Part shown: positions 1 to 6,424 of the stretch, in pieces
How the letters are laid out: every line of letters begins with the position of its first letter
Position numbering within the stretch: the stretch's first letter is position 1
Assembly: GCA_964481825.1 (NCBI GenBank)
Contig: CAYZUE010000039.1
Span: 1 to 11,428, forward strand
Origin: CAYZUE01 sp964481825
GTDB taxonomy: Archaea; Hydrothermarchaeota; Hydrothermarchaeia; Hydrothermarchaeales; JALUUU01
Direction: 5' to 3'
Length of the DNA: 11,428 nt
Program-made: the position numbers and the translations under genes
Notes under the pieces: model-generated
Told to the model about the DNA's origin: nothing
The model's database searches: none
What the model saw: the letters and a program-made list of their open reading frames with translations, nothing else

Positions 1-337
1 TGTTGGTTGTGCACCATCAAATGGGAGTGATATGGTTAAAAAGAAGACTGAAAGAGTTTTTCAAAAAAAGGGATTCAGAGCTTTAGACTCGGCTGTCCAT
101 GCTTTGGGGCCATTTTTTTGGCAGGACTTCCTTCTTTTTGGTCCAATTGAAAGTGCTTCTTGGCTTTTTCCAAGTGTAGCCACTGCAAATGCTATGTTAC
201 CCGCATTGGTTTATGATGAAGGCGGAAAACTTCCTAAAGATTCAAATCATCCTTTAAATAAATTCTATGGGGACTTCATTGACACTTTAACAGGTACAAA
301 AGAGATTAAGGGAGATATGAAACCACCGAAGGAATGA
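1..337 (+). CDS. MtrH-family methyltransferase, C-terminal part (5' end cut by window edge)
   Basis: This is the last 111 codons of an MtrH-family protein (tetrahydromethanopterin S-methyltransferase subunit H type), which moves a methyl group between a corrinoid protein and tetrahydromethanopterin. The frame is open from base 2, and the residues before the first ATG (base 32) read VGCAPSNGSD. These match GCAPANG in the complete homologue at 3663-4562, so the ATG at 32 is internal and not the start. FGPIE.....FPSVAT and the C-terminal HPL-FK-like segment (HPLNKFYG) also align with that homologue. The C-terminus runs about 20 residues further and ends in a lysine- and proline-rich tail. A tusA-like gene follows after 47 nt, probably co-transcribed. 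It is not next to other mtr subunits, so it is probably a soluble MtoA/MtvA-like enzyme and not the membrane Mtr subunit. The family is clear; the exact role is inferred. Confidence 0.85.
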   Translation, partial: VGCAPSNGSDMVKKKTERVFQKKGFRALDSAVHALGPFFWQDFLLFGPIESASWLFPSVATANAMLPALVYDEGGKLPKDSNHPLNKFYGDFIDTLTGTKEIKGDMKPPKE

Positions 338-349
338 AATATCTTATTG

Positions 350-366
350 TATAAATCCTATTTATA
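350..366. repeat. 17-nt AT-rich inverted repeat before the tusA-like gene
   Basis: Seven-base arms TATAAAT / ATTTATA are separated by CCT. The repeat lies in the 47-nt gap between the mtrH-like fragment and the tusA-like gene, just before that gene's Shine-Dalgarno sequence. It could be an operator, a weak hairpin in the message, or a TATA-like element. AT-only palindromes also arise by chance. Confidence 0.35.
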
Positions 367-369
367 AAT

Positions 370-375
370 GGAGGT
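370..375 (+). promoter_or_regulatory. Strong Shine-Dalgarno site of the tusA-like gene
   Basis: GGAGGT lies 9 nt before the ATG at 385. It is the best ribosome binding site in the window and fixes the start of the small gene. It contrasts with the next gene (668), which has none. Confidence 0.75.
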
Positions 376-384
376 AACTAAACA

Positions 385-621
385 ATGGACTTTCCAAAAT
401 CTGATTTAGTACTGGATCTTAGGGGCTTAACATGTCCGGCACCAATATTACAGACTAAAAAAGCTATTGATCAACTTCAATCGGGCCAGATAATGGAGAT
501 ATGGGGTACTGACCCTGGGACTAATAGTGATATGCCGGCTTGGACTAAAAGGGTAGGTCACGAATTCTTGGGTTCTAAAGAAAAAGATGATTTTGTTAAA
601 TATTATGTAAAGAAAAAATAA
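385..621 (+). CDS. TusA/SirA-family sulfur-carrier-like protein
   Basis: A 78-residue cytoplasmic protein of the TusA family, small proteins that carry sulfur as a cysteine persulfide or act in sulfur trafficking. The signature is LDLRGLTCPAP at residues 10-20: the family's CPxP motif with the sulfur-binding Cys17, followed by the usual helix (ILQTKKAI). The C-terminal half (GTDPG..SDMPAW, residues 41-52) fits the TusA fold, and the length is typical. The start is set by a strong GGAGGT 9 nt upstream. It sits between an mtrH-like gene and two UroD-family methyltransferases, with no thiouridine, molybdenum-cofactor or iron-sulfur assembly genes beside it. A role tied to the methyl-transfer cluster is therefore plausible: sulfur handling for a methylthio substrate, or maturation of an enzyme. 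That role is inference; the family call is firm. Confidence 0.85.
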   Translation: MDFPKSDLVLDLRGLTCPAPILQTKKAIDQLQSGQIMEIWGTDPGTNSDMPAWTKRVGHEFLGSKEKDDFVKYYVKKK

Positions 622-630
622 TCATTATCA

Positions 631-650
631 CCAAATATTATTTTATATGG
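631..650 (+). promoter_or_regulatory. Possible TATA-type promoter of the first UroD gene
   Basis: The 46-nt gap before the ATG at 668 holds an AT-rich run with TATTATTTTATATG, about 20-35 nt ahead of the start codon. There is no Shine-Dalgarno sequence. Archaeal promoters place the TATA box about 25 nt before the transcript start, so this could make a leaderless or nearly leaderless message. Read-through from the tusA-like gene is the alternative. Confidence 0.3.
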
Positions 651-667
651 GTTTAGTTTAATAACAA

Positions 668-1693
668 ATGAATTCAAAAGAATTAATTCTTGAAGCTTTT
701 TCAAATGAGAATCCATCCAGGGTTCCTGTAGCATTTTTTGGATGTGGGGCATGGACAATTTTTAATTCAGGGAATACTTTTTCTAGCTTATCCAATTCAC
801 CTGAAAAAATGGCGAATATTATTATCCAGACTAATAGAGAATTAAAATCGGATATGGTTTTTTGTGGATCTGGTTATAACAACTTTCATGCTGCAGCTCT
901 AGGTGGTGAAATGAAGTTTAGGGATGTAGGCCCCCCTGATCTTGCAGTTCCCTTTATATCCAGTGTAGATGATTTGAATAATTTGACATTAGATAAGTTA
1001 GATAGTGACAAAATAATTGCCACTATAAGAAAAGCAACAAAGATAGTATCGGATCAGATTGGAGATAAAACAATGGTAACAACTACATCATGGGGACCAT
1101 TCACATTAGGAGGTCAGATAAGGGGTGTTGAAGCTATGATGCGTGATGTATTCAAGGATAAAGAATTAGTTAAAGAGGTAGTAGATTTTTCAACTAGCAT
1201 GATTGAAAGATTTTTTTTACCCTTAATCGAAAATAATGTTATTGATACTGTGACTATTGCTGATCCTACTGCATCTGGAGACCTCATATCCAGAACACAA
1301 TTTGAAGAATTTTCCCTACCCTATCTTAAGCGACTAATAAAAACAATAAACCGGTATGATGCCAATTCACTTCTTCATATTTGTGGCAACACGGGGGATA
1401 AGCTTGATTTAATGGCAGATACCAAAGCAACTTGTTTTAGTCTTGATTATAAGGTGGATTTATCTTTAGCAAAAAAAGCATTGGGTGATAAAATGTGTAT
1501 TAGTGGTAATGTTGATCCTGTGAGTGTATTATCCAATGGAGGTCCTAATGATGTTGTAAAAGCATCTAAAGAATGCATTGATAAAGGAGGTCCAGATGGG
1601 TATATCCTTATGCCCGGGTGCGATCACCCACCAACAGTTCCGAAAGAAAATTTACAAGCTCTCACTAATACAGCACGAAATTGGGTATTCTAA
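668..1693 (+). CDS. UroD/MtaA-family corrinoid methyltransferase, paralogue 1
   Basis: A 341-residue cytoplasmic protein of the uroporphyrinogen decarboxylase superfamily, MtaA/CmuA/MtvB branch. These are TIM-barrel zinc enzymes that move methyl groups to or from a corrinoid protein. The zinc ligands His-x-Cys...Cys are present as H237, C239 (LLHICG) and C318 (MPGCDHPP). The N-terminus has the family pattern (ELILEAF......RVPV, residues 5-21). It resembles the next gene more than the third homologue: GSG(Y/M)NNF near residue 70, (S/A).GPFT near 142-146, ADP/TDP near 199, GNVD near 280-283 and CD.PPTVP near 318-325. True heme-pathway UroD is unlikely because it lacks the zinc motif and the context is methyl transfer. 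It may be the substrate demethylase (methyltransferase I, as MtoB/MtvB) or a methyl-corrinoid:acceptor enzyme; sequence does not decide. The start lacks a Shine-Dalgarno site. Confidence 0.88.
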   Translation: MNSKELILEAFSNENPSRVPVAFFGCGAWTIFNSGNTFSSLSNSPEKMANIIIQTNRELKSDMVFCGSGYNNFHAAALGGEMKFRDVGPPDLAVPFISSVDDLNNLTLDKLDSDKIIATIRKATKIVSDQIGDKTMVTTTSWGPFTLGGQIRGVEAMMRDVFKDKELVKEVVDFSTSMIERFFLPLIENNVIDTVTIADPTASGDLISRTQFEEFSLPYLKRLIKTINRYDANSLLHICGNTGDKLDLMADTKATCFSLDYKVDLSLAKKALGDKMCISGNVDPVSVLSNGGPNDVVKASKECIDKGGPDGYILMPGCDHPPTVPKENLQALTNTARNWVF

Positions 1694-1733
1694 CATCCAA
1701 TTATTAAACAAATACCATATGAATCTTTTATAC

Positions 1734-1750
1734 TTAAACGAAATGTTTAA
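1734..1750. repeat. 17-nt inverted repeat, operator-like
   Basis: Arms TTAAAC / GTTTAA are separated by five bases (GAAAT). It lies in the 116-nt gap before the second UroD gene, on the upstream side of an AT-rich TATA-like stretch. Its 6-5-6 geometry is the same as that of the repeat at 1766-1782, which suggests binding sites for dimeric regulators, but the arm sequences differ. Confidence 0.4.
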
Positions 1751-1769
1751 ATATTATATGATATAAATA
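1746..1769 (+). promoter_or_regulatory. Probable TATA-type promoter of the second UroD gene and downstream genes
   Basis: TTTAAATATTATATG followed by ATATAAATA gives overlapping good matches to an archaeal TATA box, centred about 50 nt before the ATG at 1810. The transcript would start near 1780-1790, leaving room for the Shine-Dalgarno sequence GAGGTGG at 1796-1802. Two inverted repeats flank the box. This is the longest gap within the plus-strand cluster, so a separate promoter here is reasonable. Confidence 0.45.
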
Positions 1770-1782
1770 ACTGTTTGTTATT
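1766..1782. repeat. 17-nt inverted repeat between TATA box and start region
   Basis: Arms AATAAC / GTTATT are separated by five bases (TGTTT). It lies between the TATA-like stretch and the ribosome binding site of the second UroD gene, where a bound protein would block transcription. The short AT-rich arms keep confidence low. Confidence 0.38.
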
Positions 1783-1795
1783 GTAAAATCATAAT

Positions 1796-1802
1796 GAGGT
1801 GG
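1796..1802 (+). promoter_or_regulatory. Shine-Dalgarno site of the second UroD gene
   Basis: GAGGTGG lies 7 nt before the ATG at 1810 and fixes that start. It also implies a leadered message, unlike the first UroD gene. Confidence 0.65.
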
Positions 1803-1809
1803 AAATATA

Positions 1810-2901
1810 ATGACTCCTAAAGAAGGTCTATTAGAAGCTTTTAAATGTGGTATACCAGAGAGAGTCCCTGTGACTCCTTGGTTTGGAGGTGGGATGTGGA
1901 TTCTACAAGATACTGATGACACTTGGCAAAATTTCCCAAAGAGTGCCGAGAGGATGGCTAAAACATACGTTTCTATTAACGAAAAGGTTCAGTCAGATAT
2001 TATTTTTGTAGGATCTGGAATGAATAATTTTCCAGTTGCCGGAATTGGGGGCAAAATTAAATATATGACTGGAGCAACTCCTCCCGACATTGGAGCTCCT
2101 TTCTTAGTTAACAATGAAGACGATATCGGAAAGCTTGAAGCTACGCTCGAATCTGGTAAAATGGATGAGGATGGTATAGTTCAGCGAACAAGAGAAGCAA
2201 CTAGGCAGGTTATTGAAAAAGTAGGGGATGAAACCCTTGTTTGTTTAACGGCTTTTGGTCCATTCACTTATACCGGACAATTTATGGGTATTGAGAATCT
2301 AATGCTTAACCTTGCTGAGAATCCAGATTTCGTCCAAGAAGTTATGAGATTAGCAACTGTATTTCATAAAAAATATTATGAACCACTTGTTGACGAAGGG
2401 GTTTTAGATGATCAAATGGTTGTAATAACAGACCCAATGTCGGCTCCTGGTTTAATCTCTAAAGATAATTGGAGAAATTTTGTCTTACCTGCACACAAAG
2501 AACTTTGTGAACATTACAGTTCAAAAGGATCTTATATTTGGTTGCACGTTTGTGCTGATTGGCAACCAGATGATAGATGGGAGCTTATACCTCAAACAGG
2601 TGCGGACATATTTTTTGCTGATCCAAAATTTGATATTGGTTTTGCTAAGGAAAATCTAGGAGGTAAAATCTGTTTAGGGGGAAATGTAGATCAGATTAAT
2701 ATCTTAAACCTTGCCAAAGCTGAAGAAGTAAAAGATGCCGCAATTCACTGTCTTGAAGCTGCCGCACCCGGTGGAGGGTACATGCTATCTGCTGGCTGTG
2801 ATATCCCACCAACAGTTCCTTATGACAATGTGAAAATGATGATTCAGATGGGTAAAACTACAAAATACGATGATGACGGTAAAATAATATTGGCAAAGTA
2901 G
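1810..2901 (+). CDS. UroD/MtaA-family corrinoid methyltransferase, paralogue 2
   Basis: A 363-residue TIM-barrel zinc methyltransferase of the UroD superfamily (MtaA/CmuA/MtvB branch). The zinc motif is H246, C248 (WLHVCAD) and C330 (SAGCDIPPTVP). It is collinear with the preceding gene over its whole length and is clearly an older duplicate of it, but it carries an extra tryptophan- and acid-rich loop right after the zinc His/Cys (DWQPDDRW, residues 250-257) and a longer C-terminal tail. That loop sits near the active site and could change substrate choice. The corrinoid-protein gene follows after 10 nt, so this is the best candidate in the window for the enzyme that methylates that corrinoid protein from the substrate, by analogy to MtoB with MtoC. 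This is inference: the family also contains enzymes working in the opposite direction, to coenzyme M. The start follows GAGGTGG at 1796-1802. Confidence 0.88.
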   Translation: MTPKEGLLEAFKCGIPERVPVTPWFGGGMWILQDTDDTWQNFPKSAERMAKTYVSINEKVQSDIIFVGSGMNNFPVAGIGGKIKYMTGATPPDIGAPFLVNNEDDIGKLEATLESGKMDEDGIVQRTREATRQVIEKVGDETLVCLTAFGPFTYTGQFMGIENLMLNLAENPDFVQEVMRLATVFHKKYYEPLVDEGVLDDQMVVITDPMSAPGLISKDNWRNFVLPAHKELCEHYSSKGSYIWLHVCADWQPDDRWELIPQTGADIFFADPKFDIGFAKENLGGKICLGGNVDQINILNLAKAEEVKDAAIHCLEAAAPGGGYMLSAGCDIPPTVPYDNVKMMIQMGKTTKYDDDGKIILAK

Positions 2902-2911
2902 GTATGTGCAT

Positions 2912-3574
2912 ATGGCAAGCGATGTTTTAGAAAAATTACATGATGTAATTGTTGCAGGTAAAAGAAAAGAATCCCCTGCTTTGGTTACGCAGGCGTTTGA
3001 AGAAGGTATCGATGTTGATACCATTATTGATACAATGAGTGGGGCAATGAATGTTGTTGGAGAAAAATTTTCAGCCGGAGAGTACTTCATTACAGAAATG
3101 CTTCTTGGTGCCCATGCTTTCAAAGCAGGATTTGATATCTTAAAACCGGCTCTTGAAGATAAGGTAAAAAAATCAGGCGAAACTAAAAAGAAGGGAGTTG
3201 TCGTTCTCGGAACTGTGATAAATGATATCCATGATATAGGAAAAAACATGGTAGGAAGCGCTTTACAAGCAGCGGGCTATGAGATTCATGACATAGGTAT
3301 TGATCAGCCTTTGGAAAATTTCATTACAAAAGCTGAAGAGGTTGATGCGAACATTATTGCTCTTTCTGCTCTCCTAACAACAACTATGGATGAAACTAAA
3401 AATCTAATTGAACTTTTGAAGGAAAAAGGTCTTAATAAAAAATATAAGGTCTTAATAGGTGGAGCACCTATGTCTCAAAAGTTTTCAGATTCTATTGGGG
3501 CAGATGCATACGCAATAGATGCTTTCGATGCAGTTGAGCAAGTTAAAAAGCTTATGGAGATAATTGAAAATTGA
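2912..3574 (+). CDS. Methyltransferase corrinoid protein (MtaC/MtbC/MtoC type)
   Basis: A 220-residue cobalamin-binding protein that carries the methyl group between methyltransferases. Residues 1-90 are the four-helix cap domain (AFEEGIDVD..., then MNVVGEKFSAGEYFITEMLL at 46-65). Residues 95-220 are the Rossmann-like B12 domain. The cobalt-ligand motif DxHxxG is D105, H107, G110 (NDIHDIG), followed by SALLTTTM at 152-159 and IGGAP at 182-186, which cradle the nucleotide tail. Length and order match MtaC, MtbC and MtoC. A GTG at 2906 is in frame, but the ATG at 2912 is better spaced from the AGGT at 2900-2903. It is the only corrinoid protein in the window, so all five methyltransferases may share it, unless another lies outside. 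It is 10 nt downstream of the second UroD gene and is followed by a large hairpin. Confidence 0.93.
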   Translation: MASDVLEKLHDVIVAGKRKESPALVTQAFEEGIDVDTIIDTMSGAMNVVGEKFSAGEYFITEMLLGAHAFKAGFDILKPALEDKVKKSGETKKKGVVVLGTVINDIHDIGKNMVGSALQAAGYEIHDIGIDQPLENFITKAEEVDANIIALSALLTTTMDETKNLIELLKEKGLNKKYKVLIGGAPMSQKFSDSIGADAYAIDAFDAVEQVKKLMEIIEN

Positions 3575-3643
3575 TTGTAAAGGAGTCATAGTGGCCGTTG
3601 AACCAATTTCTCCCATTCACTCACTAATGGCTCCTTTACATCA
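3572..3643 (+). other. Long imperfect RNA hairpin between the corrinoid and mtrH-like genes
   Basis: The left arm 3576-3593 (TGTAAAGGAG, then TCATAGTG) pairs with the right arm 3622-3640. There are ten perfect base pairs, a G-U pair, three pairs, a one-base bulge and four more pairs, around a 28-nt loop. With one more bulge the stem extends outward to the stop codon at 3572-3574 and to 3643. It fills most of the 85-nt gap. There is no T-run right after it, so it is not a standard terminator. It may be an mRNA processing or stability element that sets different levels of the genes on either side, or a protein or RNA binding site. Confidence 0.7.
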
Positions 3644-3662
3644 TTAGTTTATAGGTGATATG

Positions 3663-4562
3663 ATGGAATCTAAGGTATATAATATTAATGGTTTAAAGAT
3701 TGGGGGCGAACGGGGAGTTAATCCTACTGTTTTAGTCGGTACTATCTTCTATGCCGGACATAAAATAGTTGAAGATAATAAAAAAGGAATTTTTGACAAA
3801 ACTAAAGCTGAAGACTTAATCAACAAACAGTCCGAAATGGCTGACACAACAGGCAATCCCTGCATGGTTGATTTGGTAGGAGATACCCCTGAAGCTATGG
3901 TCAAGTATGTAAAATTTCTAACAGATGTATCTGATTCAACATTCCTATTGGATGGCGTGGATGGAGCTGCCCGTATAGAAGGTTTAAAATACATTGACGA
4001 AGTAGGACTTCAAGACAGATGTGTATATAGCACTATAAGTATGACAACCAAAGACGATGAAATTAATGCTCTTAAAAAATCTAAAGTTAACAGTGCTATA
4101 CTATTTGCGTTTAGCACTTATGATCCTACTCCTGAAGGTAAACTGGGTCTTCTTGAGGAAATTGATGGGAAAAAAGGGCTAATTGAACTTGGAGATGAAT
4201 CTGGTATTGTTAATTCTATAGTTGATACCGCAGTATTAGATATATCCAGCCTCTCTTTATCTTGTAAAACTATTCAGATGGTTAAAGAAAAATATGGCTT
4301 TCCCTCAGGTTGTGCTCCTGCTAATGGTATGTCTCTTTGGAAGAAGGCGCAATTAGACAAAGGTTACTATAAATCCTGTGAAGCGTCTGCTGCAGTTTTC
4401 ACCGCATCTTACGGGGCGGATTTTATTTTATATGGCCCTATCAGTTCTTGTACAACTGTTTTTCCTTCAGTCGCTACCTACGAGGCACTTCATGCATATG
4501 CTTCAAAATGGGATTCTGGTAAACAGGCTGTTGAAGGGCATCCTCTTTTTAAAATGTTCTGA
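3663..4562 (+). CDS. mtrH: MtrH-family methyltransferase (complete)
   Basis: A 299-residue MtrH homologue: a TIM-barrel methyltransferase that links a corrinoid protein and tetrahydromethanopterin. The N-terminus has the family hallmark LKIGGERG.NPTVLVGTIFY (residues 11-30). Further hallmarks are GNPCMVDLVG (64-73), YGFPSGCAPANG (211-222) and DFILYGPIS....VFPSVAT (253-272), ending HPLFKMF. The length is close to MtrH (about 310). No other mtr subunit gene is present, so in this setting it resembles MtoA/MtvA, the second methyltransferase of methoxydotrophic and methylamine-like systems, and would feed methyl groups into the tetrahydromethanopterin pathway. The ATG at 3660 directly abuts AGGTGA (3653-3658), so the next ATG, at 3663, is preferred. 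The gene ends 7 nt before the next UroD gene. It is clearly diverged from the copy at the left edge. Confidence 0.92.
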   Translation: MESKVYNINGLKIGGERGVNPTVLVGTIFYAGHKIVEDNKKGIFDKTKAEDLINKQSEMADTTGNPCMVDLVGDTPEAMVKYVKFLTDVSDSTFLLDGVDGAARIEGLKYIDEVGLQDRCVYSTISMTTKDDEINALKKSKVNSAILFAFSTYDPTPEGKLGLLEEIDGKKGLIELGDESGIVNSIVDTAVLDISSLSLSCKTIQMVKEKYGFPSGCAPANGMSLWKKAQLDKGYYKSCEASAAVFTASYGADFILYGPISSCTTVFPSVATYEALHAYASKWDSGKQAVEGHPLFKMF

Positions 4563-4569
4563 GGTAAGA

Positions 4570-5631
4570 ATGAAATATTTGGATCGATTTAAATCAGCAT
4601 TGAATCAAAAAGACGTTGACAGACCTCCAATTGCAATTCCAACTAATACCGGGATTATCGACTTAATGAAATCATCAAATTCATTTTGGCCAGATGCGCA
4701 AATAAAATCAGAGGATATGACAAAACTAGCATTGGCTGCTCACACTATTGCGGGAATAGAAAGTGTAACAATCCCATTTGATATGTATGTGGAAGTGGAA
4801 GCTATGGGGGCTAAACTTGAAGGATGGAGTTTAGATAAACAACCTTCACCATCGCCTTTTATCGATAGTCCGGAGGATTTAACGAATATTAAAATCCCGG
4901 ATCCTTTAACTGATTGTAGACTCCCAGTTGTATTAGAATCAACAAAAATTTTAAGAAAGAAAGTAGGTAATGACCTTCCTATTGTAGTTACTGTAGCGTC
5001 TCCTTTTGAAATAGTTTCAAATATCTGGAATCTTAATACACTTGTGTTATATCTAGAATACGATAAGAAACCCCTATTTGATTTACTAACGAGAACTACT
5101 TCATTCCTTTCAGAATATGCAACTCTTCTATTTGAAGCGGGAGCTGATGTAATCTCTATCATTGATGGTAACTCCCAAAATCTCTTTGGAGTAGAAATGA
5201 ATATAGAATATGATTTTGATGGAAATTATGAGTATGCATTTGATGGAGTCGAGCCTGGAGCAGAAAATTATGAGGAATTCTCAGGAGTTTTTATAGAAAA
5301 ATTCGTTAACAGTATTAAAGGTGATACAATCCTACACGTTTGTGGGGATAGCACTCCAGTATTAGATCATATGGCGGAAACAGGTGTTAACGGTTTGAGT
5401 ATCGATAACGTTAATATAAAAGAAGCTAAAAAAATTGTAGGAAATGAGGCGTCGATTATTGGTAACATTTCTGTAGATTCTCTATTTAGCGATAATCCAA
5501 GTGAAATAATAAAAAAATCCAGGAAGGCTTTGGCAGATGGTGTTGACATTCTTGCTCCTGGATGTAATTTAATCCCTACTACATCTGTTGAAAATTTGAG
5601 AGCCTTAACAAAGGCTGTTTTGGAGTTGTGA
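4570..5631 (+). CDS. MtaA/MtbA-like methylcobamide:coenzyme M methyltransferase (UroD family)
   Basis: A 353-residue protein of the UroD superfamily, and of the three here the one closest to classical MtaA/MtbA, which move methyl from a corrinoid protein to coenzyme M. The N-terminus has the MtaA pattern TNTGIIDLM......WP.A (residues 25-43), the zinc ligands are H256, C258 (LHVCGD) and C332 (APGCNLIPTT), and the C-terminal ENLRAL segment follows. An unusual acidic insertion (about 205-236) replaces the usual DP...LMSP.T.. segment and holds an eight-residue tandem duplication. The frame stays open upstream to 4378, but that part overlaps mtrH. The ATG at 4570, with GAGGT at 4561-4565, is the real start and lies 7 nt after the mtrH stop. 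If the CoM call is right, methyl groups can go to coenzyme M as well as to tetrahydromethanopterin. The insertion leaves the acceptor uncertain. Confidence 0.88.
   Translation: MKYLDRFKSALNQKDVDRPPIAIPTNTGIIDLMKSSNSFWPDAQIKSEDMTKLALAAHTIAGIESVTIPFDMYVEVEAMGAKLEGWSLDKQPSPSPFIDSPEDLTNIKIPDPLTDCRLPVVLESTKILRKKVGNDLPIVVTVASPFEIVSNIWNLNTLVLYLEYDKKPLFDLLTRTTSFLSEYATLLFEAGADVISIIDGNSQNLFGVEMNIEYDFDGNYEYAFDGVEPGAENYEEFSGVFIEKFVNSIKGDTILHVCGDSTPVLDHMAETGVNGLSIDNVNIKEAKKIVGNEASIIGNISVDSLFSDNPSEIIKKSRKALADGVDILAPGCNLIPTTSVENLRALTKAVLEL
5206..5253 (+). repeat. 24-bp in-frame tandem duplication inside the MtaA-like gene
   Basis: Two adjacent 24-bp units encode EYDFDGNY and EYAFDGVE (residues 213-220 and 221-228). 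The inner 15 bases, TATGATTTTGATGGA and TATGCATTTGATGGA, differ at two positions. The duplication lies in an acidic, aromatic-rich insertion that the two other UroD-family proteins here do not have. Confidence 0.65.
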
Positions 5632-5635
5632 TAAT

Positions 5636-6415
5636 ATGAATCTCGTTCTCTTAGGAACTGGTGCTGTAAGACCGGAGGCTGATAGATCAACCTCTAACTA
5701 TGTTGTAAAAATGGGGGATAAAAAGATTTTAATAGACTGTGGTGGTGGAACTTCTATGCGTCTCATGCAAGCAAAGGTCTCGCCTACAACGTTGAATAGC
5801 ATTTTTTTTACCCATCTACATGGTGATCATTGTGCTGAGTATCCTTGTCTTGTGCATGCTGCATGGCTTATGAATAGAAAGGATCCATTAACAGTTTTTG
5901 GACCTAGTGGAACTCAAAAGATGCACGAAATTTTCTTTAACGATCTTTTCACTTATGCATATCCTCAAATAAAGAAACTTAAGGGTATCGATATGGATAT
6001 AAGAATTACTGAGATAAATGAAGGAGTGATACAGGATAATGATTGGGGTAAAATCTCAGCTGCCCGAGTTATTCATGGGCCAATTGAATCTTATGCATAT
6101 CGATTTGATTCAGAAGGGAAATCAATTGTAATAAGTGGCGATACTGCTCCCGCTCAAAGTCTAATTGAACTTTCCCAAGGTGCGGATTTGTTATTACATG
6201 AATGTTCTTTCCCTGATGAAAGGGGTGAAACACCAGCTCACACAATACCCCGCCAACTTGGCGAAATAGCAAATAAATCAAAAGTAAAAAAGGTTGTTTT
6301 AACGCATCTATTTCCTGAATGCAAAGGAAAAGAAAACGAGATGGTGCAGAGTATCGAACAAAACTTTAGTGGAGAAATAATTGTTGGAAAAGATTTAATG
6401 GAACTTGAGATTTAA
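5636..6415 (+). CDS. RNase Z-like metallo-beta-lactamase-fold hydrolase
   Basis: A 259-residue cytoplasmic metallo-hydrolase of the RNase Z/arylsulfatase-like branch. The two-metal site is seen as THLHGDH (H60, H62, D64, H65), H147 (VIHGP), D169 (SGDTAP) and H224 (THLFP), with an extra histidine at H202 (PAHT). The N-terminal LGTG.......TSNYVV....ILIDCGGG is typical of this branch. Real tRNase Z is larger and has a different exosite. This compact form also occurs in enzymes hydrolysing sulfate, phosphate or carboxylic esters and lactones. The ATG is 4 nt after the previous stop and follows GGAG at 5622-5625, so it is translationally linked to the MtaA-like gene. A role in releasing or trimming the methylated substrate before demethylation fits the operon, but the substrate is unknown. 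Confidence 0.85.
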   Translation: MNLVLLGTGAVRPEADRSTSNYVVKMGDKKILIDCGGGTSMRLMQAKVSPTTLNSIFFTHLHGDHCAEYPCLVHAAWLMNRKDPLTVFGPSGTQKMHEIFFNDLFTYAYPQIKKLKGIDMDIRITEINEGVIQDNDWGKISAARVIHGPIESYAYRFDSEGKSIVISGDTAPAQSLIELSQGADLLLHECSFPDERGETPAHTIPRQLGEIANKSKVKKVVLTHLFPECKGKENEMVQSIEQNFSGEIIVGKDLMELEI

Positions 6416-6424
6416 AAATTACAT

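Noticed and set aside
32..34. ATG as the start of the first gene
   Set aside because: The upstream residues VGCAPSNG match the conserved MtrH motif, so the ATG is internal to a truncated gene.
1578..1766. 62-residue plus-strand reading frame running into the intergenic region
   Set aside because: It overlaps the conserved zinc-cysteine end of the first UroD gene in another frame, and its tail is AT-rich promoter sequence.
2899..2901. UAG stop of the second UroD gene as a pyrrolysine codon
   Set aside because: The protein already has full family length, the next gene's ribosome binding site follows at once, and UroD-family enzymes do not use pyrrolysine.
2785..3249. 154-residue minus-strand reading frame
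   Set aside because: It lies opposite the end of the second UroD gene and the corrinoid gene, whose proteins are clearly conserved, and has no recognisable domain.
3576..3640. Intrinsic terminator at the hairpin
   Set aside because: No T-run follows the stem, and the downstream mtrH-like gene belongs to the same functional cluster.
4378..4569. 64-residue N-terminal extension of the MtaA-like protein
   Set aside because: It overlaps the conserved C-terminal part of the mtrH-like gene in another frame. The ATG at 4570 has a good Shine-Dalgarno site and gives the normal MtaA N-terminus.
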